Counted from the first letter of the stretch, positions 34,334 to 47,057 are shown. The stretch: 64,000 nucleotides of DNA from Cokeromyces recurvatus (GCF_025118155.1 NW_026251422.1:62001-126000), one strand, 5' to 3'. Notes: generated by a model from the letters alone, not told the origin. Numbers and translations are program-made.

Positions 34334-37300
34334 TTATTTAGCATTAAGTTGTGCAAGCAGTGAATCCAGTTCTTGAGCTACTATATGATTTGTACACTTT
34401 GCTCGCACCTCTCTAAATATATGTAGAATCATAATTAGAATTTAACTCATTTATTATATTTCATATTTTTACCTTAATCCTTCTACATCTTTATTCAAAA
34501 AGGCTTGTTCTCCTGCTTCTTTAAAGGCACCAATCTTCATAAATAGCATAGGTCTTACAGGTGGATCACATTTAAATATATATTTCGAGGCTTCTTGATA
34601 TTGTCTAGCCTTAATACATTCTTCAACAAATGGCTAATGATTTCATTCATATCAATATAAAACAAAACAAAATAAAATAAAATAAATGCCATATAAAACA
34701 TTACAAACCTCATAGCCAATAGGGGATTTCTTACTTTTAGCAAGCTTTTCAAGATTTTCCCAGTCTCTTGCTTCAACTAATGCCCTTAATTTAACCCACC
34801 AAAATCTATACAAATATGTATAAATTATTTACAAAGAAAAAATAAATAAATAAATAAAAATAGAATAGAGTTTTTTTTTTATCTTCTTATACCTTTTGTC
34901 TGGTATTTTGAAATCTGTTCTGATTTTCGATGTTTTATTATGAAGACCAAGTGTAGTGCATTTATAAATCGTCTCACTAATAGAAAGGCCTGTGAAAGAT
35001 TGCTGGGTTTCCTTTTCAAGAGCTGTTTGGAAGTGAAGTAATTTGATTGCTTCATCTACGGCCTAATATATATTATATCAAAGTACTGAATAACTATAAC
35101 TATATATGTATATATACATATATGTGTGTATTTACCTTTGCTTCAAATACTCGGTCACGATGATCACTATAGGTTTTGCCTGCTATTTTAAGTTTCTTGA
35201 TACGTTCAGCAATATCCTAATAAAATTCAATATTAATTTTAGATTCTTTTTAATTGCTGTCTAATATACCATTTCTGAAAACGCTTCCGACACTATAATA
35301 TTAGCACTATCAATTCTTCGATCGTCTTGATAATAAAAATCTTTAAGAAGTTCAGTATCTTGTTCTTTACAATAAACTTCAAGAAGATTACAGGCCACAG
35401 GTTTATTATTAATCATTCTAAAGAATTCACCTAGAGGTAATTTACGTTTCAAATGGAATATAACAAGATATACTATAGTCATACAAAAAATAGATTAAAC
35501 CTGGTACCCTTCCCTTTTTTTTTTCTATAAATAACAAAACCTGCATTTACCTAAATCAGTATCTCCACTTTCAATCGCTTTTATTAATGCCGTTTCATCT
35601 TCTTGCATTGATATCAATAGAGGCACTTGATCTGCAGCTCTTGGTTCATAATCCAACAACTTTGTTGCTAATCGAGTCTGTCCTGCGTTATGTGCCGTTT
35701 TCGCAATTTCTGCATAAGATAATCCAGATTTTTTTGCTAGTTTATCTACAATTGTCCTACAGAGTGTTTCTTCATCCTCTGCAGAGGATTTAATTTTTTC
35801 GCAAGCCCAGTGAATTAGAATTTTATCTGTGCGAAGTTGAAGGTATTCTGCAATACGTATAGCTAATAAATGATGATTACGATTCATTAAACGATTTATA
35901 AGAGCATTAGGACCAAGACGTTTATATCTACAATTAAAATAGGTGAGATTTAGCTAATAGTAAATGCAGTCTACTTTACTGTGTATAGGTAATTGGAATT
36001 CCAATATCATAATAACGTACTGCATTTAAAACACGTATGGATTGTGCCATATCAACAAAATTGTTGGCATTATAATTTTCTAAAAAGCATTTGCCAAACG
36101 AAGCTGCCTTTAATAAAGCCCGTTGATAAAAATGATTAAATTCAAAACCTGCTGCTTCAATACAACTATCAACTGCATCAATTAACTCTGTTTTAATGCT
36201 ACGAATATTTTCATCTGCCTTTGGACTTTTACGCTGAATATATATATATATATATATTTAATACATAGATTAATGACATATATGCCAAATTATACACTTA
36301 CTTCATAATGATCCAAGGCATCAAATAGCATAGCTGCTGGCTCAGTAGAGCCTATTTTAAAAATATTTTCCGTAGAAGCTTTAAAAATATATATATATAA
36401 ATAAAATAAAGTGGATGAATATAGATTATTTCCTTTTTTTTTTCGTTTACAAACAAAATTTACCTGGAACTTTCTGCAATAACTCGCATTTATCGTTACT
36501 AATAATACGTACACCATCAATTTCAGAAGCAAGATAAATGGGATCCTCATAAGTGTATTTAATCCAGTCACCAAAAGGACCTACCATTAAAACAATTTTA
36601 TCCCAATAAAGAACAACAGAATCTGTACCACACCAAACTAACTGTTGTGGAGGAATCTTTGATTTAGTTGCATATTCTGAAAGATTCTTTTGAAAATCAG
36701 TAGAAACTACCCAAAGTCGGCCATCCGACGTAAAGAGGGCTAAGAATTTGCCATTAGGTGATACGACTAGTTTTGTAAAAGGTCCTTGATTTAAATGTTG
36801 ATCTATTACTTCTGAGCTATCGACGACTAGAATTGTACTCCCTGTTGCCATCAGTACTTCCACATGACGACTGAGGGTGAATTGAGGTGGGATCACTGTC
36901 CAGCTATGAAGTGGTTCTTCAAGCTTGATTTCTGCCATCAATTTTGGCTGTGGTTCTTCAAAATTGGTAACAGAAATTAATTGATATTTTCCTGTCATTG
37001 CCACAAGACCTCCTCCATATATTTGACAATCAATAATACCATCTGCCTTGGCGTCCTAAATACCGTTTTAACATTCATGATGTTGAATTTAGAATCATCT
37101 CACTTACATTGCCTAATGAGAATTGTGTATACTGACCATGTAATGGATATAATCGAACAAATCCATCATCCGTTACAGCTACAAGCTGCTCATGGTCTGT
37201 CCAACCTAAAGCTACAATACGTCCTTTATCCCACTAAATCTCAAAAAAGATGATTAATATCATTTTATTTATTTATGTATTGCATGTTTCATATCATTTA

Positions 37301-37775
37301 CCTGAATTTGATCAATAAGTTTACCAGCACTTGTATACATGTAAATAGTAGGTTTAATAGGTTGTTGCTTTTGAAGTAATAAAACTTTCTTATCATCTCT
37401 TATCATAGCTAGAATATAGATTTATTAAAAAAAAACCCAAAACAAACAGCATATTTTATATGTCTTTCTTATTATTACCAATAGGTCCACCATTAGGAGC
37501 TCCTGAAATCATAAATTTTGAGAGATCAGTTTGATTCCATGATAATGAATAAATTTCTTGCTTTCTATTGATCCCCTCCAATTAAAGTCAGTATAGAATG
37601 AAATAGATGTAAATATTCTCCCACACACCCCGCATCCCCTCATTTACCTATAGAAACGATCCTAATTTCGAGAAATGAACCAAATTAATCAATACAATTT
37701 TCTTTATTTATTTTTTTTTCTTCTCCATTTATTTACGTGAAGTTCAGTCCAATCTGAAGTTGGATTAGGTGCCAT
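34334..37775 (-). CDS. VPS16: VPS16, HOPS/CORVET tethering core subunit
   Basis: Fifteen exons: 37775-37737, 37661-37648, 37564-37479, 37408-37302, 37233-37108, 37055-36464, 36378-36302, 36233-35980, 35927-35551, 35472-35270, 35216-35136, 35062-34893, 34805-34709, 34633-34473, 34412-34334; 820 aa (human about 839). Landmarks: [164 protein letters not shown] and [17 protein letters not shown]. An N-terminal beta-propeller and C-terminal alpha-solenoid. It is required for endosome and vacuole fusion with Vps33. Exon 2 is 14 nt. All joins were checked for phase. Confidence 0.96.
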
Positions 37776-38661
37776 TGTCTATTAAAATATATATGTATAT
37801 ACGTATATATATATTCTATAGTAAAAAGAAAAATAATAACACACACACAGAGAGAGAGAGAGAGAGTGTGTGTGTGTGTGTGTGCGTCTAAGATGTTCAG
37901 CAAAAGGATTAAAAAGTAAAATAGCAGTTCAAAGTCCGAGAAAAAAATACATTTTAATTCAAAGCATGACACAAATGCCTTTACATAAGAATATGAATCA
38001 TCTTCTTTGACATTACCCATTAGTCTTGATAGAAACAAAATCTTATCTTTAATAGTACATCATATATGTGGCTTTATCAATTAAGGCCATTGTTTGACAT
38101 TCAAATCAAATAATTATATATTTTAACGACTTGGATATATTTTCTTCTTCTAAAACCAAGGAGCTATTTCCAAATCATGAATATTCTAAATTCATATATT
38201 TAGTCCATTATTCTTCAAGTTAAACTTGGCTATTGTATCTAGTTATAAAATAGATACAAGTCTTGTAATAAAGACTCTTTAATAGTTTCATGTTAGGTTA
38301 AAAACCTGCAATATTATATACATACTAATTCCTTTTTTTTTTAATCATATCTTTTTATTTCTCAAAGTACATAGAATGACCTTCATAAACACATATTTAG
38401 TCTTCTTTATGGCATAACTTTCCTTCTTCTAAATTTTATATACTATTTTCCATTATCGGAGTATGCAGCATTACTGCAGGCTAAAAACACGACGATGAAC
38501 TGTGACTTTGAAATTTTATAACATCTTTTTTTCTGAAGTTTACACACAAAGCAATTTTTTCATAGCGCGTTATTTTTTTTTTTTTTTTTTTTTTTTATAA
38601 ATATATACATATCTACATATATATTTATATACACATATATTAATTATAATAATTGTTGATC
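37776..38661. other. Divergent intergenic region VPS16/NUP155
   Basis: No gene supported. Contains an (AC)n/(AG)n/(TG)n compound repeat (37837-37880) and a T tract at about 38571-38596, 66 bp upstream of the NUP start codon. Confidence 0.45.
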
Positions 38662-41600
38662 ATGGAAAACACAAGTCCAGAAAAAACAATTACGGCAGTT
38701 TGTTCTGCTTCGGCTACAGTTGATAGTAAAGGCGTCATTGATCGCCAGTTCCCTGATCTTCGAAAGACATTTACAGGTAATAACTAAATAGATAGCATAA
38801 AGATACAGTCCTTTAATATAAATACTTTTATTAGACCCAAGTTTCTACAATACGCCACAACAAGATGTAGTCAAGCCTCTTGTAATCAAGCAAACTATCA
38901 CAATGCCAGTTAATGGATTGAATGCTATTCAACAATGTGAGAAGAAGAAAGATGAATAGATTATTTTATAAAAAAAAAATGTTAACTGATTATCGTTGTT
39001 TTCTTTCCTTAGTACAACCGAATGGTCTTTGTGGTATTGTACCTTCTATTGATAGAGCTTATTTTGTTAATAAGAACCTTATTTATATTTGGGACTACAC
39101 ACAAAGGTAAAGAAGAAGAAGAGAAAAAAAATAATAAGATATATTATGATTATAATTGAAGCATTATGTAATAATTGTTATTATTTTTGGTTAGTCGAGA
39201 TATAGTTACACTTCAAGAAGAAGATGATATTATTAGTATCGGGTTTGTTAAACCTAAACCTGGTATTTTTATTAAAGAAATGAAACAGTTGTTGATTGTT
39301 TCTACTACTCGAGAAGTCAGAATTGTGGGTCTTATATATGATCCTAAGACTGGCTTAAAGATATTTAATACTGATATGTCGACCAACACTGCTGGAGTCA
39401 ATATGATTGATATTGTTGGAACAGATCAAGGCCGTATTTTTATGTTAGGTAGTGATGGAAATGTTTGGGAATTAGACTACAGAGTAAGTTTTTTTTCCCC
39501 CTTATGTATAGACAGACAGACAGACAGACAGATAAAGGTTTTAACACATACATTTAATAGAGTGAGGAATCCTGGTTTGTTAATAAATGCTCTAAAAAAT
39601 TACATACGAGTGGAAGTTTGTTTGCTTTCTTATTTGGACAATCACAGGAACGAGTGATTCAAATTGCAGTCAACCAAAATGGCACTGTTTTATATCAATT
39701 AACAACGAATTCTAATATTTATGTGACTTATTTGGGAACAGATGGGAACACATTTAATACAGTTTACAAAAAGACAGATATCCTTTCTGATGCTAGAAAG
39801 ACAAATACGAACTCAAACCATTTACGACTGGAAAATTTCAAGATTGTGTCTATTCATCCTACAACGTCATCAGAATCGATTGCATATCATCTTGTAGCTG
39901 TGACCTCAAGTGGCTGTAGAATCTATTTTAGTCATCATCAAGATGGACAATATCTTTTGTATGATGCTCTTCCTAATGGTCTTACTATTGTCCATATTAG
40001 ATCACCCTCTGATGATTGTTTGACTACTGCAGATCAACTTGATAAAATTATTTATAATCAAGGTCTTCTTATGGCCATTAAACAACAACAAGATAAAATT
40101 ATCTTCTTCTCTCCTGATTTAGGAAATCTAGCTAATTGTACTTCAAATACGTCTGATATTAGACTAACTGAATTTTATGGAACTATCGATATTCACGGCA
40201 AGGTATTAAGCTTGGTTGAATCTACAATTGTAGGTTCAGTGAATGAGTTGATGGCACCTTACAATTCTCCTTCACGCCATTTCCTTGTCTTGACAACCTC
40301 TGGCCTTACTGTGATAGCTAAACAACGACCTGTTGATATACTTTATAGATTATTAATGTCTTCAGGACGTGGTATTGAGAATTATCTTCAAGAATTTGAA
40401 AGTTTCTTTTCTCATTTTGGTTATGTAAATAGCTGTGCTCTTTGCTTCAATCTTATTTGTGCAAATACCTCTGTTGTCTCTGATCGTAATAACCCTCTTT
40501 ATTATGTTGAACCCGTTACTGATACTGTAGAAGAAGGTGCAAAGGCTCTTTTAGAACGCTTTGGTCAAGTTCCTTCTCTTTTGAATACTCTCAATACTAA
40601 TTCTAGAGAAACTTATAGTAGTAGACATGACGGTTTGGCTTTATTTATTTATCGTATCATTCATCCTATTTGGTCAAAGAAGCTTGTTAAAATGAATAAT
40701 GAAGCAAATTATGAAACTACTTTGTTACCAAAGGAATTAAAGAATGTTCAACAAATCTTGAGGAAGCTTGCTTCATTTATCGAAAGGTAGTAAGAGTGTA
40801 TATGATGATATCCAAATTTTGATAACTGATTTTCCTCCTTTTTTTTTTTTTTTTTTTTTTTAGAAATCCTGTCTTATTTCCAAAGACGCCTAATAATCAT
40901 GTAACAAAATCTTATGAGAATTTACATGAATTTGTTATTTATTTAACAGAAGCTATTTCTTTCTTTGACTATCTCATTGAGACTGGTATTTCATCTATTG
41001 TGAGTTTGATGAAGCCCGACTCTCAGGCTCAACTTTTGAAGATAGATTTGAAGACCTTATTAACTACAACTGAAGGTCGTTTATTAGCAAGTGATTTATC
41101 ATCTGCATTAATCAGTCATACATTCAAGAAAATTGATAATACCACTTATGTCATTGATGTTCTTACCCAATGTTGTGGATCCTTTTGTGATGCTAATGAT
41201 GTATTATTATACAAGGCTTCTGATCAAATCTATGCAGCACGTAATGCTCCTAATACGAATCAAGCCAAATTAATCTTGACCGATTCATTAAATATTTTGA
41301 ATAAGATTGCTATTCATATTCCTGCTGGAAAGGCAAGTGAAATTGCAAATCAATTTGCTCTTCAAGGCTATCATGTTTATGGTGTTCGACTTGCTATTGT
41401 CTGTGCACAAGCTCGTGATCCCAAACATGTTACTACAAGTTATATTCAAACCGGACAACCTCCAAATGATCCTCGACTTCAAATCTTGCAATCAAAAGAA
41501 CCATTTTATGAGATCGTTTTTAACTTGCTTTATGAGGTTGTAACAAAGAACTTGAACACATCCTCTTCTCAAGATGATTACAAGAAGAGAGTCTTTTCAA

Positions 41601-42160
41601 CTGCTTTTAGTTATGATGACAGAGCTTTCCAATATTATATTTATGAAAAGTTTATTGAAAAAAAGATGGGTCAAGAATTAATTAAGGTAAAGGGATTCAG
41701 GAGACTAATTATATATATACATACATACATACTTAATACTAACACGTTATCTTTCATTTTTTAGGCCTCTCCACCTCATCTTGAAGAGTTTTTAAACCGT
41801 ACACCATTTACGTATGATCGTCTTAGTTTGCTTGCTGTTTATTATAGATGTAATGAAAGATATGAAGAAGCTGCACACACCTATGTAAAATTAGCAAGAT
41901 TTGTGTAAGTTGCAATCTAAGAAGAAAAAAAAACACAACATAGTAGTTTAACCTTTTTTTTTTTGGGTAAAATCATTAGTGGAGAAAACATTAGTTTAAA
42001 TACACGTATTGATAATTTGACTTCAGCTTCCATTTGTGCAAAATCTGTCACTACACCAGCAAAGCAATATGAAATGTATCATTTGTTACAAGAAATTGAA
42101 AGCCTTTTAGAATTAGCTCGTAAAGAAGCTGCTGCCACCATCACAACGACTACTCAGTAG
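38662..42160 (+). CDS. NUP155/NUP170-type inner-ring nucleoporin, short C-terminus
   Basis: Eight exons: 38662-38776, 38835-38936, 39013-39106, 39195-39483, 39561-40786, 40864-41686, 41765-41904, 41980-42160; 989 aa. The N-terminal beta-propeller motifs are clear (NGLCGIVPSIDRAYFVNKNLIYIWDYTQSRDIVTLQEEDDIISIGFVKPKPGIFI..., DIVGTDQGRIFMLGSDGNVWEL, RVIQIAVNQNGTVLYQLTTNSNIYVTYLG). The alpha-solenoid includes HDGLALFIYRIIHPIWSKKLV and AKSVTTPAKQYEMYHLLQEIESLLELARKEAA. Human and yeast orthologues are 1390-1500 aa; this one stops shortly after the AKS block, lacking the final few hundred residues. The next gene begins 310 bp downstream on the other strand, so there is no room for the missing part. 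It anchors the inner pore ring to the nuclear envelope. Confidence 0.9.
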
Positions 42161-42469
42161 ATTTTATTTGAATAAATTTATTTTCTTTTTTTATTTTTTA
42201 AAGAAAAAAAAAAACACCAATTTATTCCCCCCACCCTTCCCTTCCCACTTCCTTTTTTTTTTACACATAAAGAAATAAAAGATTATAACTAAATAAAAAA
42301 CATTTATACAATCGAAAAAAGACAAAACAATGTACATAAAAAACATGGTTTTTATTATGCTTAATAGGCTGATATACTCCCCGAAAATAAACTATAATTT
42401 TTTTTTCAAGTAAGTAAGATGATGACATTTGCATTTTTGTTTTATTTTATTTATTTCTTACTTACATGC

Positions 42470-43392
42470 TTATTTCTTCTTGGAGACACCAACGGTACGA
42501 CCACGACGACCAGTAGTCTTGGTGTGTTGACCACGAACACGGACACCCCAATAGTGACGAAGACCACGGTGAGCACGGATCTTCTTCAAGCGTTCAAGAT
42601 CTTCACGGTACTTGGTATCAAGAACGTTAGAGATAGCTTGAGAAGATTTACCATCAACAATATCCTTTTGTCTGTTAAGGAACCAAGCAGGAATCTTGTA
42701 TTGAGCAGGGTTTTGAAGAATGGTGACGATACGTTCCAATTCTTCAGAAGAAAGTTCACCAGCTCTCTTGGTGAGATCAACATCAGCCTTCTTACAGGCA
42801 ATGTTGGCGAAACGACGACCAACACCCTTAATAGAGGTCAAGGCAATTTGGATCTTGACACGACCGTCAACGTTAGTGTTAAGAAGACGAATAATGTGTT
42901 GGAACTAATAATATATATGAATATATGTATATATATATATATAAAAGGGGAAAAAATGAGCAAGTTAGTATTCACAAAATGCTGTAAAAGATTATTTATA
43001 AAAAAACATACAGTGCTTCTTTCGGGAACGACGAGCGACTAAAGTGAGAAAAAAAAAAGAAGGGAAATGAAGTTAGTTGCTAATTTTAATAGTCATTTCG
43101 ATGAAATGATGAATTCGTTCAAGAGAGAATAAAACACATGGAAAAAAAAAAGATGTTTAAATGCTGGACATGATTTTGAATTTCGAATCTCGAATTGGAT
43201 CTACTACAAACTTAAAAAAAATTGTTTCTCCCCTCCTTTATACCATGAAATCAATCTTTTAATCCATCCATCTATCGTTTTATTACATCCATCTTGAAAC
43301 ATTTCTTTCTGTTATTCTATTCTCCCTTTCTTTTTCACAATTCATCATTTCCTCGATGTACATATTTATATCTATTTATTGGGCATTACCAT
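42470..43392 (-). CDS. RPS18: 40S ribosomal protein S18 (uS13)
   Basis: Three exons: start codon 43392-43390, 43038-43012 (encoding SLVVPERST) and 42904-42470; 154 aa (human 152). Motifs: [57 protein letters not shown], then [13 protein letters not shown] and [20 protein letters not shown]. It binds the head of the small ribosomal subunit near the P site. Exon 1 is inferred: an ATG followed at once by a GTAATG donor gives a 349-bp first intron, a common arrangement in fungal ribosomal genes; other upstream ATGs are possible. Richer in C-ending codons than its neighbours, as for a highly expressed gene. The exon 3 region and exon 2 are certain; exon 1 is moderate. Confidence 0.9.
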
Positions 43393-44104
43393 GATGGCAA
43401 AAAAAAGGGAAGGTCTTCTTGTTTACAGCTTGTCAACAACAATATGAACTTACATTGTTTCCAACTCCGATTCTTTATTTTTTTTTTATTTTTTTGCGGT
43501 AATGATGAATCTCCGGCAACAAGTCGTCAATAATTTTTGTTTGTATTTCTATAGAACACCTTTAGTTTAAGAGAATATTATTATCCAGTGTTTTGCATTT
43601 TGTATTAGACTTTTGTTCTCTTTTACTGACATTGAGGTGTGTAATTTAGTTTTAGTTTTTTTTTTTCCTAAATGGAGAAAAAAAAAAGGGAAAGAATACA
43701 TGATATCAGGCTCTATTGAAGTTAGATATGAATGATAATTATTATTATTATTATTATTTTAGCTTGTGTGTGTACGTTATTTGGTATTAAAATTGACTTT
43801 TAAGTAACAGGTAACACTTGAAGTCTACATACTCAATACGTGTTGAATTTTCTTTAAAAAAAATAAAAAAAGATTTACTAATCTTGGAAAATCTATACAA
43901 GTTTAGATCCCTAATGAGTCTTACGCGTTCATAGTTTGAACGATCTATTCAAGATCTTTATATTGATCAAACTCTTTTTTTTTTCTTCTAAATGTACTGT
44001 TTTACATGTCAATCAACTTTAATTTATTAAATGTGTTTAAAATATATATATATATATATTTGTATATAAAATGTAAGCTAATAAAGGTATAATACATTGT
44101 GCAT
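43393..44104. other. RPS18 promoter region and gene-free interval
   Basis: No other gene. Poly(A/T)-rich with a (ATT)n run near 43738-43760; the T-rich sequence near 43470-43490 is typical of ribosomal-gene promoters. Hsk3's 3' end borders it. Confidence 0.4.
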
Positions 44105-44395
44105 CTACGATGTTGGACGATCATTTCCAGAGTCATTTAATACCGATTTTACTGACATGAGTCTATAAAAAATAAACAATAATTGAAATTAGTCTTTAAA
44201 ATGTCAACTAGTAAACACATGGACTTACATTGAGGCATGTAATGAACCCATTTTACGAAAGGTTGGAACTTGCTCAGCAGTAACTTTGATATTTGCTTCT
44301 AACTGTTTGATATTTTTATTGAGTTTATCAATTTCCTCTCGCAATTGAGCATAGTGCATCTTTTTGGAAGCATAAATTGTAGGAGGTTCATTCAT
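44105..44395 (-). CDS. HSK3: DASH complex subunit Hsk3
   Basis: Two exons, 44395-44229 and 44162-44105; 74 aa, the normal size for this tiny protein. MNEPPTIYASKKMHYAQLREEIDKLNKNIKQLEANI forms a coiled coil and RKMGSLHASILMSVKSVLND is the family's C-terminal signature (LGxxHASLFM-like). Hsk3 is part of the ten-subunit DASH/Dam1 ring that links kinetochores to spindle microtubules in fungi. A 43-nt A tract (44408-44450) lies 12 bp upstream of the start codon on the gene's 5' side. The open frame upstream of the ATG runs through that tract and is not real coding. Confidence 0.85.
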
Positions 44396-44406
44396 AATAT
44401 CGAGAA

Positions 44407-44452
<46 letters not shown>

Positions 44453-45103
44453 CCAAGTTGCTTCGGAACAATTAAAATTAAATCTAGAAAAAAAAAATAA
44501 ATAATAAAAAAAAGCCCCCAAGAAGCAAGAATTGTTATGCTTATTATTTGTTGTTAAATGAAATATTGTTTAGTGTTATATTCTTAGTAATGTTCAAGTG
44601 TATGCTTTCATGATTTATTGCAAAAATAGTTTTGAAAACACACACACACACACACACAAGTCTTTTAAATTTTGCTTTACTATATTGTGAGCATCTATTC
44701 CACAGCACAGACTTTGTATGTGTAAAGATGCAAAACTGAAAATAATTTATAATATTGCATTTTATATGATAGCGTAGAAGACTCGACGCCTTCAGCCTTT
44801 TTCTCCTTTTCCTTTCTTTTCTTATAAAAATAATATATTCTAACTTTTACCAAAGCCACCGACCAAAATAAAACATATACTTTTTCTTTTTTTCATTGTT
44901 TTTTTTCTATAACCTATGTTATGAATTTTCGATTTAATAGAAAAGAATCTTTAATTGTATTTATAGAGAGCTATTTTTTCTTTCTTTTTAAAATAAAGTA
45001 TATGCCTTGGTTTGAACTGTTAATTTTTATACGAGGAATACGCATCATCTCTAAATAAAGAAAAAGTTTTAAACATCCGCCTCTTATATGATGTGTTTGC
45101 GTC
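44396..45103. other. Intergenic, no gene
   Basis: AT-rich with a long A tract next to HSK3 and a (CA)n repeat at 44639-44659. Nothing else supported before the transposon at 45106. Confidence 0.45.
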
Positions 45104-45153
45104 TACAGTCTGGGAAACTAGGTTGGGCCAATAAAAAAATAATTGGGTCATTC

Positions 45154-46033
45154 TCATCTACAGAAGCAAGTAAAAGTTCTCCTGATTTCTGTCTTATTTT
45201 GAGCTGTTTGTAAAGAACTGCTGTCACTCCCATCCTGAGACCCTTCAAATGTACACCGTCTTTTCCGAACATACCATTTCCGAAAGCTATAACAGGTAAT
45301 TTACTTTTATCGTATTTGAAAGGTTGGGGCTTCGAAAGCTTCTTGGTGTTCCTGAAATAATAGTTAATGAATATAGTGTTTGTCTCTCTGCTTTGATGCT
45401 AGTATACTCACTTTGTCTGCTGGGGAACTTCTTTGTCTCTCATCTTCTTTCTTTTCTTCCTCTTCTTCTTTGTGTTTGTTCTTTTGGCCTTATTGTATTT
45501 TTTTTTCCACCATTAATGAGGACATTGGTCATTTCTTGTCTGGCCCTTTGAACTCCCTGGTATAGGTGAAAGCGACTTTCAGCAGTTGAGAAGTTGTTAA
45601 ATGCTAGTATTCTGTTTAGATGTAAGAGGATATAAGTTATGTATTGCAAATAGTTTAAAAGAACAACTGTCTTGGTTGTAGGAATGTTGAGAAGTATATC
45701 CTCCATATTTTCTCGAGACATTCTTTTTGTTTCTCTCTTTGCGTGTCTTATAGACCCTGTTAAGGTATAGTACTCTTTAGTAGAGCATTGTCTGATTTGA
45801 TGGGATTCATCACCCTCCCCATAAGCAGCAGCAGCAAAAACCTGATGTCGATTGGGATCCAGCCCGCAAAGAGAAACATCAGCCAAGTTTTCATTCTTCA
45901 TAGCATCTCCCAATTGGAAAACTTCTACGTCTTCGCTAGATATGCATCTGTATTCATCTGTACTGTTGGTAATTTTTTGCAATAGAACCACATCAGCTTC
46001 TTTACAGTCGACTGGTAAAATGCGCTGGAGCAT
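45154..46033 (-). pseudogene. Truncated Fanzor (TnpB-like) gene inside the TIR element
   Basis: Minus strand. The frame from 46033 reads CGLDPNRHQVFAAAAYGEG (RuvC-I aspartate about residue 59, near 45859), RQCSTKEYYTLTGSIRHAKRE, NIPTTKTV, LHLNRILAFNNF, RFHLYQGVQRARQEMTNVLINGG and an Arg-rich stretch. After a likely one-base frameshift and a 60-bp intron (45411-45352, GTGAGT..TTTCAG), the next block reads KLPVIAFGNGMFGKDGVHLKGLRMGVTAVLYKQLKIRQKSGELLLASVDE (45350-45165). The gene then stops matching exactly where the left terminal repeat starts (45153), so the zinc ribbon and last RuvC motif are absent. Catalytically dead as it stands. The N-terminal half of the gene is also missing beyond 46033. 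Confidence 0.8.
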
Positions 46034-46274
46034 GTTGTTGCAAATATTTCTGACAGATCATATGTTTAATTTGAATCTACATATACTAATAAAGTATCAA
46101 ATTTTAGCAAATTCTACCATTTATGGAAAACGTTCTAAAGTGACAAAGCTGTCGATCTGTCTGAATTATACTTTTAGGGCATTTTTTTCTCGGTTAAAGT
46201 CAGACTCAGTCTTTATTTTGAATATTAGCATGACGCATGACTTGAAATTATTCCTGATCCAAAATAATAATATG

Positions 46275-46446
46275 TTCGATGGTGACTTGGTTGGCTCCTC
46301 GGTGGCAAGCCGCAACATCGTGTCTTCCACTCAGACTCAGGGCTTACGTGGGATCATGCTATTATCTGCTTTGACATGCATAGCCACTTTCAAATGCCAC
46401 ACACCATCCCTGACCCTCTTTCCTTCGTCCTGAACAGGCTTTCTTC

Positions 46447-46488
<42 letters not shown>

Positions 46489-46806
46489 CCGCCGTCCCAA
46501 AGTTTCCTGCATTTGGTCCGTTCATTAGTCGGTAGTATGCCCGAATATGCCACGAATTGGACTATATCCTTCACAACAAACCGCCTCCTGAACTCATTAT
46601 TTCTAGCGTTAAACTGGTGAATTGGTTAAATCATTCATAGTAGTAGTAGTGGTAGTAGTTCAAATATTTCTTTTGCTGATTCTGCTTCTCTTTACTTTTA
46701 TACATTTTCCTCTTTTCTTGCAAGAGATTTTTTTTATACAAAATAATACTTAGAACTGGCCAGGGCAAAACAATGTATTCATAGCCATTACGTGCGCAAT
46801 GGTCTT
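46275..46806 (+). mobile_element. Decayed LINE 3' fragment within the TIR element
   Basis: From about 46275 the reading RWxLGWLLGGKPQ, DHAIICFDMHSHFQMPHTIPDPLSFVLN, ICHELDYILHNKPPPEL, KLVNWLNHS matches the LINE C-terminal domain (7323-7733), interrupted by a 37-nt A run at 46448-46484 and stops. The 3' UTR and stem-loop arms (GGCCAGGGCA ... TGCGCAATGGTC near 46757-46801) follow. Confidence 0.78.
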
Positions 46807-46950
46807 TACTTTAATTAAATTACTCTTTAATCACATCTCTGTCCCATTTTCGTATTTCTGTTCCAATTCTACATCCGTGTCCCAATTTAATTTTCGAATG
46901 ACCTAATTAGTTTTTTTATTGGCCCAATCTAGTTTCTCAGACTGTAATCC

Positions 46951-46991
<41 letters not shown>

Positions 46992-47057
46992 GTTCATTCA
47001 AGTTTTATTTAGATCATTATACCTTTTAATTTTTTTCTTCTTTTTCTAATGCAGTCT

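Larger units (their letters stand above)
45106..46944. mobile_element. TA-flanked terminal-inverted-repeat element carrying a Fanzor relic
   Basis: The left terminal repeat (45106-45153) starts CAGTCTGGGAAACTAGGTTG. The right one (46896-46944) is its inverted counterpart, differing at about four of 49 positions. The TA dinucleotide flanks both ends (45104-45105 and 46945-46946). The layout (CAGT end, TA target) fits Tc1/mariner-type transposons. It contains a truncated Fanzor gene (minus strand) and a decayed LINE fragment (plus strand), and no transposase I can see, so it would need an outside transposase. Confidence 0.8.

Noticed and set aside
42419..43042. 207-codon open frame on the plus strand
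   Set aside because: It is the antisense of the RPS18 exons; the minus strand encodes a conserved ribosomal protein.
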